NCBI GenBank assembly: GCA_023251455.1
Contig: JAHEYT010000037.1
Span: 43,552-107,551, forward strand
Source: Bacteroidota bacterium
Lineage (GTDB): Bacteria; Bacteroidota; Bacteroidia; Bacteroidales; Prolixibacteraceae
Length of the DNA: 64,000 nucleotides
Reading direction: 5' to 3'
Positions 1 to 9,160 of this stretch are shown in pieces. Under the pieces are notes generated by a model, which had not been told where the DNA came from, did no database searches, and worked only from the letters and a program-made list of their open reading frames with translations. The position numbers were made by a program, and so were the translations under genes. How positions within the stretch are numbered: the stretch's first letter is position 1; every line of letters starts with the position of its first letter.

Positions 1-21
1 TCATTCATAACTTATAATTCT

Positions 22-1629
22 CTAATATCCTGGGTTTTGAGTCATTTTCGGATTCAAATCAAGTTCATCCTGAGGAATCGGGAATACTTCATTGATGTTT
101 TTTCTGAATTGACTGCCTTTGCCGGTTTTCCATTTTGCGGCGAAATTGTGAAAATGATCTTCGGGCTCTCCCCACCTGATGATATCGTAGAACCGTTTGT
201 TTTCCATGGCAAGTTCTACACGTCGTTCGTGCCTGATGGCTTTGCGGAGCGTCGCCTGATTGCTGGTCTGAATGTCGGGCAATAGGTTTTGCTGGTCGCT
301 GTTGGCGCTCCAATAATCATAGTTCAGGAATTTGTACCCTTCATATTGGTTTTTCGAAACCTGAAATTTATTTACATTTTTAAAAGATGCTTTTTTGTCG
401 ATGGCGCTACTTTGACGTGCTCGTTTTCTAATTTGGTTGAGCGAGGAGAGTGCTTCCTGAAAATCGCCATTTTCACATGCTGCTTCTGCATGAATGAGCA
501 AAACCTCGGCATAACGGATTACTTTCAGGTTAAACGGGGCATCGGCAGAATCAAAACCAATTCGTTCCGATGGTGTGAGAAACACTTTTCTGGAACATAA
601 ATGGGATGGGCTGTATTGATTAAACTGAACTTCTCCTTCAAAATCATCTCCATCGAACAATAAGGTGTGTACCAGACGTGGATCGCCTGGCTCAAATTCA
701 GCCAGCAAATCGTAAGTCGGGCAATTAAAACCCCAACCGCCTGAGTTTCTGCTTCGGCAAAATATTGGAATTACCGTGCCTTCACTTAAATCGCCCCATC
801 CGGTATTGGTTGTCATATGGGGTACTTCCAGCACAGATTCCACACCATAATCGGTTTTTCTTAGCTGGAATAAATCCTGAAATTCGGGCTCAAGTTGATA
901 TTCTCCGGAAAGTATAATCTCTTTTGCTTCTTTTTGCGCAAGCGCCCATTTTTTCTGAAAAAGATAGGTGTTTGCCAATAATGCCTGTGCTGTTCCTTTG
1001 GTGATTCGGCCTAAATCGGCTTTTGTATATTTGGATTTCACAGGAAGTTGGTCTCTGGCGTAAATTAGATCCTTTTCAATCTGATCCCAGATAGTAGCTT
1101 TTGCTGATTTGGGCAGGCGATATTCATCGGCAGTTGGAGTTTTAATACTGAGAGGCACATCACCATAAATGTTGATCAGCTGAAAGTAAAAATGAGCCCT
1201 GATAAATCGCACTTCACCCAATAAACGCTCTTTAAGCGCTTCATTCATTGTAATATCCGGAATGTGAGTGATGACATTATTCGCCTGGAAAATTGCTGTG
1301 AAACAAACGTTCCACATGCCCCTGCACGAAAGGTTGTCTGATCGGGTCCTGAAATATTCCAAATCTTTTACAAATGGTCTGTCATTGTCTGATTCTCCTC
1401 CTTTTTCGGCGTCGTCAGATGCAATATCGCCAAATTCGAATTTATGTACTTCAAAATCGTACGACTGAAAATAGTTGTAAACTGCCGTAACAGCCTCTAT
1501 CGCATCTTTTTCTGTTTTGTAAAAACTATCTGCCGTTTGCACAGCTAACTGCGGCCGGTCAATAAAGTTTTGATCGCAGGCTGAAAACATCATCAGCAAA
1601 ACCAGAATATGTATCCACTTTTTCTTCAT
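22..1629 (-). CDS. SusD/RagB-family outer-membrane glycan-binding lipoprotein
   Basis: A 535-residue protein with a lipoprotein signal (residues 1-18, lipobox F-S-A-C, Cys18), so it should be lipid-anchored and surface exposed. The rest has the SusD/RagB layout: helical TPR-like N-terminal half (for example EVRFIRAHFYFQLINIYGDVP) and a C-terminal segment with RKAIRHERRVELAMENKRFYDIIRWG, a typical RagB/SusD signature, ending in NPGY. SusD proteins bind oligosaccharide at the cell surface and act as a lid on the SusC channel. It follows the SusC gene by 12 bases, as expected for a co-transcribed pair. The substrate cannot be told from sequence, and the enzymes of this locus probably lie beyond the left edge. 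Confidence 0.95.
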   Translation of the reverse strand: MKKKWIHILVLLMMFSACDQNFIDRPQLAVQTADSFYKTEKDAIEAVTAVYNYFQSYDFEVHKFEFGDIASDDAEKGGESDNDRPFVKDLEYFRTRSDNLSCRGMWNVCFTAIFQANNVITHIPDITMNEALKERLLGEVRFIRAHFYFQLINIYGDVPLSIKTPTADEYRLPKSAKATIWDQIEKDLIYARDQLPVKSKYTKADLGRITKGTAQALLANTYLFQKKWALAQKEAKEIILSGEYQLEPEFQDLFQLRKTDYGVESVLEVPHMTTNTGWGDLSEGTVIPIFCRSRNSGGWGFNCPTYDLLAEFEPGDPRLVHTLLFDGDDFEGEVQFNQYSPSHLCSRKVFLTPSERIGFDSADAPFNLKVIRYAEVLLIHAEAACENGDFQEALSSLNQIRKRARQSSAIDKKASFKNVNKFQVSKNQYEGYKFLNYDYWSANSDQQNLLPDIQTSNQATLRKAIRHERRVELAMENKRFYDIIRWGEPEDHFHNFAAKWKTGKGSQFRKNINEVFPIPQDELDLNPKMTQNPGY

Positions 1630-1641
1630 TTTGTCTGTGAT

Positions 1642-4600
1642 CTAAAATTTAATACTCAGGCCGGTTAACACTGTTCGTGCCTGAGGATACTTGGCAAAAT
1701 CTATTCCTGAATTCAACGGACTTCCGCTTAAATCAGCAAGTTCAGGATCGAGCCCGCTGTAACGGGTAAAGGTATAGAGGTTTTGACCTCCAATATAAAT
1801 TCGACATTCAGCGATTCCAACTTTCTGACAAAATTGTTTATTCACATTGTAACCTATCTGAAGATTTTTTATTCGCAAGAATGATCCATCTTCGATATAC
1901 CATGACGATGACCGGAGGTTATTATTTGCAGTGCTGGCCGAAATCTGGAATTGAGTATTGGAAGTTCCTTCGCCATGCCATGCTTTTTCAAGCATATCGG
2001 CCGGAGCATTAAAGTATCCGGTATTCTGATGAGTAAAGTATTTAAACACATTGAAAATATCGCCACCCTGGCTTCCCTGAAGGAACAGACTGATGTCGAA
2101 ACGGTGATATTCAGCAAAAAGGTTTATTCCGTAGGTGAAATCTGGATGAGGCGACCCGATAAAACCACGGTCTTCCCCGGTTATCCGGCCATCACCATTC
2201 AGATCTTTGAACTTAAAATCACCTGGACGGGTTAAAACATCCTGATAATATATATCTTCTGAAGATAATGCATTTGCCAAATCAACCTGATGTTGATTCT
2301 GAAAAACTCCCTCGACCACATAACCAAAAAATTCGCCAATGGGATGACCAACCATTGTTTTTGTAGTATATCCAAGTCGCTGTTCTCCTCCCATTATGGG
2401 CTCACCACCACCAAGCGATAAAATCGTATTTTTATAAGTTGACACATTTAAATTTACACTGAAATTTAGTTCTCTCCACTTGTTGTGGTAAGTTGTAAGA
2501 AATTCAACCCCTTTGTTTTTAACATCTCCTGCATTAGTCCATGGCGAATCGGGCAATCCGGCCGACATGGGAATTGGCAATTTCAGGAGCATATTTTTGG
2601 TTTGCTTATTATAAAAATCAAAGCTTCCTGAAAGTTTACTATTAAACAACGTAAAATCAATTCCAAGGTTGGTCGATTCTGTTGTTTCCCAAGTGAGGTT
2701 TTTATTACCAAGGTTGATAGGTGCATACCCTTGAACGATAGATTGATTGAACAAATATCTCCTTGTATTGCCTCCGGCGATTAATGTTCTGAAAGCATTA
2801 TCCGAAATATTCTGGTTTCCAACCTGACCCCAACCCAAACGTATTTTTAAATCATCAACGATGTTGGTAAGTTTTAGGGCGCTGAAGAATTTTTCATTAG
2901 AAATACGCCATCCTCCTGAAAGTGAAGGGAAATATCCCCATTTTTCGCCCCTGGCAAATTTTGACGAACCGTCAGCACGAATCGAAGCAGTGAAAAGATA
3001 TTGCGAATTAAAGGAGTAATTGATGCGGCCAAGGTAGGAAAGAAGACCATAGTCAGAAACTGCACCGGTTACGTTTGGATCGGTTGTGGCTGCGCTAAGG
3101 TAACGAAGGTAATCGCTGTTCCCCGGAATATTCCGCTTGGAAGCCTGGGCAAGTTCATATTTTCCACCTTCAGTAGTCATTCCGACCAATGCTGTGAAAT
3201 TCTGGTTTTTCTTGAATAATTTTCTGTATGTCAGAGTATTTTCATAAACCCAGTCGTTGTTTTTGCCTGAATCTTTGCTTACCGAGTTAATGTCGTTTTT
3301 CGAATCAGAATCCATCCAGAAAGAAGGTAGGAAGTTATCGTATTCTGAACGTCGAATATCCATTCCGAAAGTTGAATGATAGGACAAGTGTTTGGTAAAA
3401 TCGTAATTGAAGGATAAGTTTCCAAAGAACCGGAGTTGAGTCCATGAGTTGATAGAACGTCCGATTTGAGCAACCGGGTTATACTTATTGCTGTAAATTG
3501 ATTCGTACCAGCGCGAAAATTCTCCGTATTTTACCCGAATCGGATCGTCAACAGGTCGTTCCTCTCCTGAAGTTATTGGATCAAGGACGATTGAAGTAAA
3601 AACGATTCCACCGTCCAGATCATCTTCCTGTATGGTTAACCTTTTGGCTTGGCTAAGGTTGGTGTTGAAAGCAATCGTAATTTTATCTGAAAGTTTATAT
3701 TCATTATTTACCCTGAATGTCAACCGATCAAATTCTGAGCCTTTTATTGTACCATCCTGCGACAGATAAGATAAACTCATCAGATATTTGTTCATTTCAT
3801 TTCCACCTGAAATAGAGAGATTTTGGTTGTGTACCAAGGCTTTTTTGGTAATTAGTTTCCACCAGTTGGTTCCACCGGTATAATTATCCGGATTACTAAA
3901 CTCTTCTATGTATTGATAGGCGCCTGCACCTTCGCTTTCAATCCCGTTTTTTACAGCCAGATTGTTGATTGTCGCAAACTGTTTACTGTCGCCCATTTTT
4001 GGATTATTCCAAACATCACTTACCCCAACATACGAATCAGCAGTAATTACCGGACTGCCAGGTTTTCCTTTTTTTGTATTGATCAGGATAACGCCATTTG
4101 CACCCCTGTTTCCGTAAATAGCAGTGGCCGAAGCATCCTTCAGTATTTCAACATTATCAATATCGCCCATGTTTAAAAAGCGAATATCATCGGTGGGAAT
4201 GCCATCGATCACAAACAATGGATTATTGTTATTTACAGTTCCAATTCCACGAATTCTGACCGAAGTTCCTCCTCCGGGTGAACCCGAAGTTGAGGTGACC
4301 AAAACGCCGGCAGCTCTGCCTTGCAGCGCCTGATCGAACCCTGTTACAGGCATCTTTCGCGTGCCGTCGACCTCGATAGTTGTGATCGCACCTGTGAGAT
4401 CAGATTTTCGCTGATCGCCGTACCCAACCACGATTACTTCGTCAACTCCAATGATATCAGGTTCGAGTACAACGTCAATTTGTAGTTTTTTGCCAATTGA
4501 AACTTCCTGTTTCATCATTCCAACATAAGAAAAAACCAGAGAGTCATAATTTAGTGGAACTTCAATTTTGTATTGTCCTGATCGGTCGGTTATTGTACCA

Positions 4601-5013
4601 GTAAATGTATTTTTAATCATAACGGTAACTCCGGGTATAGTCTCCATGCTTTTATTGGTAACTATACCTTTAATTGTTCGGTATGTTTCTGTATTTAAAT
4701 TTTTGGGCATAATGGGCTTTCCCTGAGACAAAATGATGTGATGGTCAATAATTTGAAAAGTATAGGATGTATTGTTGAAAAGCTTATCAAGCACCTCATT
4801 TATTGTGGCATTCCAAATTTGGATTGATGTTTTTGGTTGAAGATTTATGCTTGATTGTTCATAGAAGAACCGATATTCACTTTGCTTTTCAATTTCAAGA
4901 ATAATTCGCTCAAGAGTCACATCCTTAAAATTAAGTGAAATATTTTCCTTCTGTGAAAATGCTTTCACAGAAAAAAGAATAATAAAAATGACTAACAGAA
5001 ACTTTACTCTCAT
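1642..5013 (-). CDS. SusC/RagA-type TonB-linked outer-membrane transporter with N-terminal STN domain
   Basis: About 1123 residues. The order of domains is signal peptide, an STN (secretin/TonB short N-terminal) domain at about residues 20-90, a carboxypeptidase-regulatory-like beta-sandwich at about 110-190, the SusC signature DEVIVVGYGDQRKSDLTGAI before the plug (about 200-310), and a 22-strand barrel ending in an aromatic C-terminus (LSIKF). It imports oligosaccharides in a TonB-dependent way together with SusD. The STN domain is known in FecA-like transducers to contact a FecR anti-sigma factor, which fits the sigma/FecR genes directly upstream. I chose the ATG at 5013; the frame also opens at a TTG six codons earlier (5031), but the ATG gives a cleaner signal peptide. 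Confidence 0.95.
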   Translation of the reverse strand: MRVKFLLVIFIILFSVKAFSQKENISLNFKDVTLERIILEIEKQSEYRFFYEQSSINLQPKTSIQIWNATINEVLDKLFNNTSYTFQIIDHHIILSQGKPIMPKNLNTETYRTIKGIVTNKSMETIPGVTVMIKNTFTGTITDRSGQYKIEVPLNYDSLVFSYVGMMKQEVSIGKKLQIDVVLEPDIIGVDEVIVVGYGDQRKSDLTGAITTIEVDGTRKMPVTGFDQALQGRAAGVLVTSTSGSPGGGTSVRIRGIGTVNNNNPLFVIDGIPTDDIRFLNMGDIDNVEILKDASATAIYGNRGANGVILINTKKGKPGSPVITADSYVGVSDVWNNPKMGDSKQFATINNLAVKNGIESEGAGAYQYIEEFSNPDNYTGGTNWWKLITKKALVHNQNLSISGGNEMNKYLMSLSYLSQDGTIKGSEFDRLTFRVNNEYKLSDKITIAFNTNLSQAKRLTIQEDDLDGGIVFTSIVLDPITSGEERPVDDPIRVKYGEFSRWYESIYSNKYNPVAQIGRSINSWTQLRFFGNLSFNYDFTKHLSYHSTFGMDIRRSEYDNFLPSFWMDSDSKNDINSVSKDSGKNNDWVYENTLTYRKLFKKNQNFTALVGMTTEGGKYELAQASKRNIPGNSDYLRYLSAATTDPNVTGAVSDYGLLSYLGRINYSFNSQYLFTASIRADGSSKFARGEKWGYFPSLSGGWRISNEKFFSALKLTNIVDDLKIRLGWGQVGNQNISDNAFRTLIAGGNTRRYLFNQSIVQGYAPINLGNKNLTWETTESTNLGIDFTLFNSKLSGSFDFYNKQTKNMLLKLPIPMSAGLPDSPWTNAGDVKNKGVEFLTTYHNKWRELNFSVNLNVSTYKNTILSLGGGEPIMGGEQRLGYTTKTMVGHPIGEFFGYVVEGVFQNQHQVDLANALSSEDIYYQDVLTRPGDFKFKDLNGDGRITGEDRGFIGSPHPDFTYGINLFAEYHRFDISLFLQGSQGGDIFNVFKYFTHQNTGYFNAPADMLEKAWHGEGTSNTQFQISASTANNNLRSSSWYIEDGSFLRIKNLQIGYNVNKQFCQKVGIAECRIYIGGQNLYTFTRYSGLDPELADLSGSPLNSGIDFAKYPQARTVLTGLSIKF

Positions 5014-5159
5014 AAACACCGAGGTATTCAACTAAAATAGACCCTTGTAAAGATCAACTTTTTTTTAGAAAATTGATAGAAGTCTTAACGGAAATGGATA
5101 CCTGAATGTTTAATTAATTAGATTATTTCAAGAAACAACTTGTAAATGGCACAAGAAGT

Positions 5160-6170
5160 CTATTTTTTGCGGATAGTAATCTTATTTCGGTCGGTAATAT
5201 ATTCAATAGGAACCGATGTTGACCTTTTGAAAATTTCGAGGATACTATAAATATTATCATCAACTTTAAAATCGCCGGTGTAGGTCTTTTCTTTTAAAGT
5301 TGCATCTTCAAAAATGATTTCAACGTTGTAAATTCGTTCTATCCGTTTTGCCAGAGTTTCAAATTTCTCATCTTTGAAAACAAATTCACCCTTCATCCAA
5401 TAAGTATAAAATTTGGTGTCGACAGGAGTAATTGCCGTTTGATTGTTTAATTTATCAAAGGTCATGCTCTCCCCTGGATTAAGCGTACTCACAACTTCGG
5501 GGTTTTCGTTCGACTGAACGGTAACCTTTCCCGAAATCAGGGTTGTTTCAATGAATTTATCGTTTGGATAAGCGCTGATGTTAAATTTTGTGCCTAATAC
5601 CTTGATACTTACATCGGACGTTTTTACTATAAATGGTATTTTCGTATTTCGCTGAACTTCAAAATAACCTTCTCCAATTAATTCAACTACACGTTCCGAT
5701 TTATTGAATTTTTTAGGATAAACCAATCTGCTGTTGTTGTTCAGCCATATTTTACTTCCGTCGGGCAAAACTATTTCCGACTTATTTCCTTTCGGCACAG
5801 ATATCGTACAAAATTCATTTTTTGAATTCTCTTCGGTGATATAATAGTATGAAAGAAAGCTAAAAGAAAGGAAGAAAAAGATAATTGCGGCGTACTTGAC
5901 AAATTGATTAACCTGAAGGGAGATACGTTGAACTCTGGATTGTGACTGAATTACCTCCGCAAATTTTATCCGGTTAATTAATTTGTCGTACGCCGCAATT
6001 GCTTGCGAATTGTTTGTTTGATCTTGTTTGTGGTACCAGAGTTCTTTGATTTGAAAATATACTTGCTTGTTTGTGGTCGACGAATCAATCCATTCATTTA
6101 GAGCTTTTTCCTCATCCTGAGAAATGTTCCCATCTAAATTCTTCCCGATTATGCTCCAAATGCTATCCAT
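5160..6170 (-). CDS. FecR-family anti-sigma factor
   Basis: A 336-residue single-pass inner-membrane protein. The cytosolic N-terminal part (1-88) carries the sequence ALNEWIDSSTTNKQVYFQIK typical of FecR N-termini. One membrane segment lies around 90-112. The periplasmic FecR domain (about 120-215) contains PKGNKSEIVLPDGSKIWLN and GEGYFEVQRN, and a DUF4974-like end (about 260-330) has KFETLAKRIERIYNVEI. In the family, the periplasmic part senses the loaded SusC-like transducer through its STN domain and the N-terminal part holds or activates the sigma factor. It lies 51 bases downstream of the sigma gene and 146 bases upstream of the SusC gene, in the same direction. Confidence 0.93.
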   Translation of the reverse strand: MDSIWSIIGKNLDGNISQDEEKALNEWIDSSTTNKQVYFQIKELWYHKQDQTNNSQAIAAYDKLINRIKFAEVIQSQSRVQRISLQVNQFVKYAAIIFFFLSFSFLSYYYITEENSKNEFCTISVPKGNKSEIVLPDGSKIWLNNNSRLVYPKKFNKSERVVELIGEGYFEVQRNTKIPFIVKTSDVSIKVLGTKFNISAYPNDKFIETTLISGKVTVQSNENPEVVSTLNPGESMTFDKLNNQTAITPVDTKFYTYWMKGEFVFKDEKFETLAKRIERIYNVEIIFEDATLKEKTYTGDFKVDDNIYSILEIFKRSTSVPIEYITDRNKITIRKK

Positions 6171-6221
6171 GGTGTTCTGAAATTCACTGTTAAAGACAAG
6201 TGTTTTTGAAAAATCTACTAG

Positions 6222-6851
6222 TTAATTTTGGGTTATTCTTGAATTATTTATGTTGAATCTGGTAAATAGCTGAAAAAGAATAAGATTAGTTTCTTCCGGA
6301 GAAAGATCTTTCAGAACAATACTCAATTTCTTTATTGCAGTGGCAATATGGTTGTCGATGGTGTTGACTGATATTCCTAAAATCTCAGCAATTTCCTTGT
6401 ATTTGAGCCCTTCAACTTTAGCCATTTGAAACACCAGTTTTGTTTTTGGTGGAAGCTGATTGATGGCTTGTTCTATTTCCATGCGGACTTCATTGGTGAA
6501 TAGTGCTGTTTCCGGAGTTAATTCGTCAATCTCAAACCGAACCAGAACATCGTCAAGTGTGGTATTTCGTTCTTTCCGAAACTTACTCAGGTAATTAAAT
6601 GAAGTGTTTTTTGTTGAAATAAAGAGGTAATTTTTTAGACTTTCAATGTTTTTCAGGCTCGATCTTTTTTGCCAGATATTCAGAAAAACATCGTTCACAG
6701 CTTCTTCAGCAAACTCAGACGAATGAAGTATCGAAAATGCAAACTTGTACAGCCGATCGAAATAGACTAAATATAATTCTTTGAATGCTTGCTGATCGGA
6801 GTTTTGACTGATCTTTTTCGAGAGTATTTCAATATGCTGGCTATTATCCAA
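6222..6851 (-). CDS. ECF RNA polymerase sigma-70 factor of the PUL
   Basis: A 209-residue sigma factor with region 2 at about residues 25-95 (FKELYLVYFDRLYKFAF, then FLNIWQKRSSLKNIESLKNYLF) and region 4 at about 130-180 (INQLPPKTKLVFQMAKVEGLKYKEIAEILGISVNTIDNHIATAIKKL). It belongs to the Bacteroidetes-expanded ECF group that is paired with FecR and SusC/SusD genes, as here. It should direct transcription of the downstream transport genes when the cognate glycan is bound. The frame opens with TTG at 6849-6851; no in-frame ATG exists nearby upstream, and the N-terminus MDNSQHIEIL looks complete, so a TTG start is likely. A slightly different start remains possible. Confidence 0.93.
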   Translation of the reverse strand: MDNSQHIEILSKKISQNSDQQAFKELYLVYFDRLYKFAFSILHSSEFAEEAVNDVFLNIWQKRSSLKNIESLKNYLFISTKNTSFNYLSKFRKERNTTLDDVLVRFEIDELTPETALFTNEVRMEIEQAINQLPPKTKLVFQMAKVEGLKYKEIAEILGISVNTIDNHIATAIKKLSIVLKDLSPEETNLILFQLFTRFNINNSRITQN

Positions 6852-6923
6852 ACTGAAATCTAGTTAGTAAGTTAAAATCAATTTGACGAAGATACTAAAA
6901 AACGGTTATTGCAGGAAAGTATT

Positions 6924-7328
6924 CTAAGGTAATTTGCTTCCTTTAGCAGCCCACCAGTATATCGCATCCATTTCCAATCGTCCGGATAAAATAGCCGGAT
7001 CGTTTGATTCCATACGGATAGCCTGTGAAATTGAATCGACATCAAAAATCAGAATTCCGCGGTGTTTGCCTCCTTTATCAAACGGGCCGGCAATGACCAT
7101 TTTGCCTGTTTGCGCCATTTCGTTAAGATGTTTCATATGACCTTCCTGAATTTTGGATACCATGACCGAATCATGTGTTCGATTGGGTCCTTCATTTAAA
7201 AGCATAAAAACATAACGCTTCATGACATAGGTGGTATCACCGTCAGGCATTTTAAACTCACGCTGCGCCAATGATTGGAAACAGATTATGGCAAATAAAA
7301 AGATAAAAAAAGTGGCTTTAACATACAT
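6924..7328 (-). CDS. Secreted YCII-domain protein
   Basis: A 134-residue protein with an N-terminal signal peptide (hydrophobic residues 4-20, cleavage probably after S-L-A-Q). The rest is a YCII-related domain: KRYVFMLLNEGPNRTHDS, HMKHLNEMAQTGKMVIAGPFDKGG and GILIFDVDSISQAIRMESNDPAI are the usual family blocks, including the conserved Asp in NDPA. YCII proteins are small ferredoxin-like-fold proteins of uncertain catalytic role. Export is less usual for the family. Only 7 bases separate it from the upstream msrA gene, so the two are probably co-transcribed and both act outside the cytoplasm. Confidence 0.85.
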   Translation of the reverse strand: MYVKATFFIFLFAIICFQSLAQREFKMPDGDTTYVMKRYVFMLLNEGPNRTHDSVMVSKIQEGHMKHLNEMAQTGKMVIAGPFDKGGKHRGILIFDVDSISQAIRMESNDPAILSGRLEMDAIYWWAAKGSKLP

Positions 7329-7335
7329 CGGAAAC

Positions 7336-7926
7336 TTATTTTAATTTGTCTTTAAAGACCTTCCTGAATTTTTCAATTTTGGGGACAATTACAAACTGAC
7401 AATAACCTTGCGATCGGTTGTTTGCAAAATAATTCTGATGATAGTTTTCTGCTTTATAGAATTGATCAAAAACAGTGATTTCAGTTACCACCGGTTTGTT
7501 AAAAACATTTTCTTTATTCAATTCAGCTTTATACTTTTCAGCTGTTTCTTTTTGTTCCTGGGAATGATAAAAAATGGCAGATCGGTATTGTGTTCCAGAA
7601 TCGGCACCCTGACGGTTTAGAGTGGTCGGATCGTGTGTTTCCCAAAAAACTTCGAGTAGTTCATGGAAACTGATCACCTTCGGATTGAATGTAACTTGAA
7701 TGACCTCGGCATGGCCGGTTTCGCCGGTGCAAACTTCTTTGTATGTCGGGTTCTTCAATTTTCCGCCCGAGTATCCTGACTCGACGGTTTCAACACCTTT
7801 CAGGCTTCTGAAAATGGCTTCGGTACACCAAAAACATCCGCCGCCAAAAGTGGCTGTCTCCGTTTGCCCGTAACTAATATGTTCTGACATACTAAATAGA
7901 ATTAAGATGAAAAGAAATCGGCTCAT
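7336..7926 (-). CDS. msrA: Peptide-methionine (S)-S-oxide reductase MsrA, exported form
   Basis: A 196-residue MsrA. The catalytic motif GGGCFWCTEAIF lies at residues 28-39 with the active Cys31, followed by the conserved GYSGG, GETGHAEVIQV and DPTTLNRQGADSGTQYRSAIF blocks. It reduces the S epimer of methionine sulfoxide, repairing oxidised proteins. A hydrophobic N-terminus (residues 1-20, ending near S-Y-G-Q) indicates export to the periplasm, where oxidant damage to envelope proteins would be repaired. No MsrB domain is fused. It is followed after 7 bases by the secreted YCII protein. Confidence 0.95.
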   Translation of the reverse strand: MSRFLFILILFSMSEHISYGQTETATFGGGCFWCTEAIFRSLKGVETVESGYSGGKLKNPTYKEVCTGETGHAEVIQVTFNPKVISFHELLEVFWETHDPTTLNRQGADSGTQYRSAIFYHSQEQKETAEKYKAELNKENVFNKPVVTEITVFDQFYKAENYHQNYFANNRSQGYCQFVIVPKIEKFRKVFKDKLK

Positions 7927-8115
7927 TGTATTTGCTTTTTATTCAAAACAGACAGATTAATAAAAAGTTGAAAAGAAGATTTGAATGGATGGATTTTCAG
8001 CGTAATGGAAAATTGAATTGTAAGGATTATTTCATGAGACTGTAAGTTTTTCCGGATAAAAAACAACTAATGGTTTAAATGGTTAAATTTCAAAAAGGTT
8101 ATTAAGATTCACGTT

Positions 8116-8586
8116 ATGGAGATAGAATTTTTAAAAATCATTCACGATCATCAGAAAATCATCTTCAAGATATGTAGAATATATCGCGATAATAAAGAGG
8201 ATCAGGAAGATTTGTTTCAGGAAGTTGTATATCAACTCTGGAAGTCTTTTCCATCGTTCAAAGGTGAATCCAAAATAAGTTCGTGGGTCTACAGAATAAC
8301 CTTAAATACCGCGATCGCTATTTATAGAAAAACTAAAATTGAGATTAACTATATTGAAGAATTTCCGGAGAAAATTCATCCTTCAACAGAGAATAAGGCT
8401 ACAGAAAATGCTGATCGGTTATTTGGAGCGTTGCGAAAATTAAACGATGGAGATAAAGCTTTGGTATCGCTTTATCTGGAAGACTTTAGTTATCAGGAAA
8501 TGGCAGAAATAACCGGTATTAGCGAAAGTAATGTAGGCGTGAAATTGAACAGAATTAAGAACAAACTGAAAATCATTTTAAACTAA
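8116..8586 (+). CDS. ECF-type RNA polymerase sigma factor
   Basis: A short sigma factor of 156 residues. Region 2 contains DNKEDQEDLFQEVVYQLWKSFPSFKGESKISSWVYRI and region 4 contains LNDGDKALVSLYLEDFSYQEMAEITGISESNVGVKLNRIKNKL. Unlike the sigma factor at 6.2-6.9 kb it is not followed by a FecR gene. A small membrane protein starts 5 bases downstream and could be its partner. It is divergent from msrA; the 189-base gap between them must hold both promoters. The target genes are not visible. The start ATG is preceded by an A/T-rich leader, as usual in the phylum. Confidence 0.93.
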   Translation: MEIEFLKIIHDHQKIIFKICRIYRDNKEDQEDLFQEVVYQLWKSFPSFKGESKISSWVYRITLNTAIAIYRKTKIEINYIEEFPEKIHPSTENKATENADRLFGALRKLNDGDKALVSLYLEDFSYQEMAEITGISESNVGVKLNRIKNKLKIILN

Positions 8587-8591
8587 AAATC

Positions 8592-9143
8592 ATGGAACTG
8601 GAAGATTTAAAATCAGATTGGCAAAATGCCACTATAGTTGAGAAAAGTGAAGATGACTTGCAGAAAATGACCAGAATAAAGAATCATCCAACGTTGAAAC
8701 GGATCAGAACAAAGCTAATCATTGAAACCATTTGCTTTGTGTTGTTTTTGGTGGTTTATTACGATTGGTTTGATGGTGATAAAAAGCCATTTTATGCAAA
8801 CGCTTTTCTGGTGATTGGCTTATTGTTTTTCATTGCAAACGACGTTGCTGGTTACATCTCAATCACATCACGAATCGAAGGTTCGAATTTGAAAACTTCG
8901 GTGGAAAGATATTTGGCGAAAATTAAGCGATTGTCCATTTTGTCGCTGATATGTACTTTTTTGTACAGCATTTCTATCGTTGTGTTCTTTACAGCGGTAA
9001 TTCATTTTACCCGCGAAAAGAGTTTTATCCTCTTAGGAATTTCAATTATTTTAGTTCAAATGATGTTTTGGTCGCACCGGATTTGGACAAGATGGATAAA
9101 GAAATTAGAACAGCAAATAGTTGATTTTGATGAAATTAAATAA
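8592..9143 (+). CDS. Four-helix membrane protein, probable partner of the upstream sigma factor
   Basis: A 183-residue protein. The N-terminus MELEDLKSDWQ followed by a soluble stretch of about 35 residues precedes four hydrophobic segments at about 42-60, 69-88, 112-133 and 141-158, and the protein ends with a charged cytosolic tail. This arrangement, in particular the E-x-L-K-x-x-W-Q start and a location 5 bases behind an ECF sigma gene, is common in Bacteroidota, where such proteins are mostly annotated as hypothetical. An anti-sigma role is an inference from position and topology only; no zinc-binding anti-sigma motif (HxxxCxxC) is present. Confidence 0.7.
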   Translation: MELEDLKSDWQNATIVEKSEDDLQKMTRIKNHPTLKRIRTKLIIETICFVLFLVVYYDWFDGDKKPFYANAFLVIGLLFFIANDVAGYISITSRIEGSNLKTSVERYLAKIKRLSILSLICTFLYSISIVVFFTAVIHFTREKSFILLGISIILVQMMFWSHRIWTRWIKKLEQQIVDFDEIK

Positions 9144-9160
9144 GATTTATTGATGTCTTT

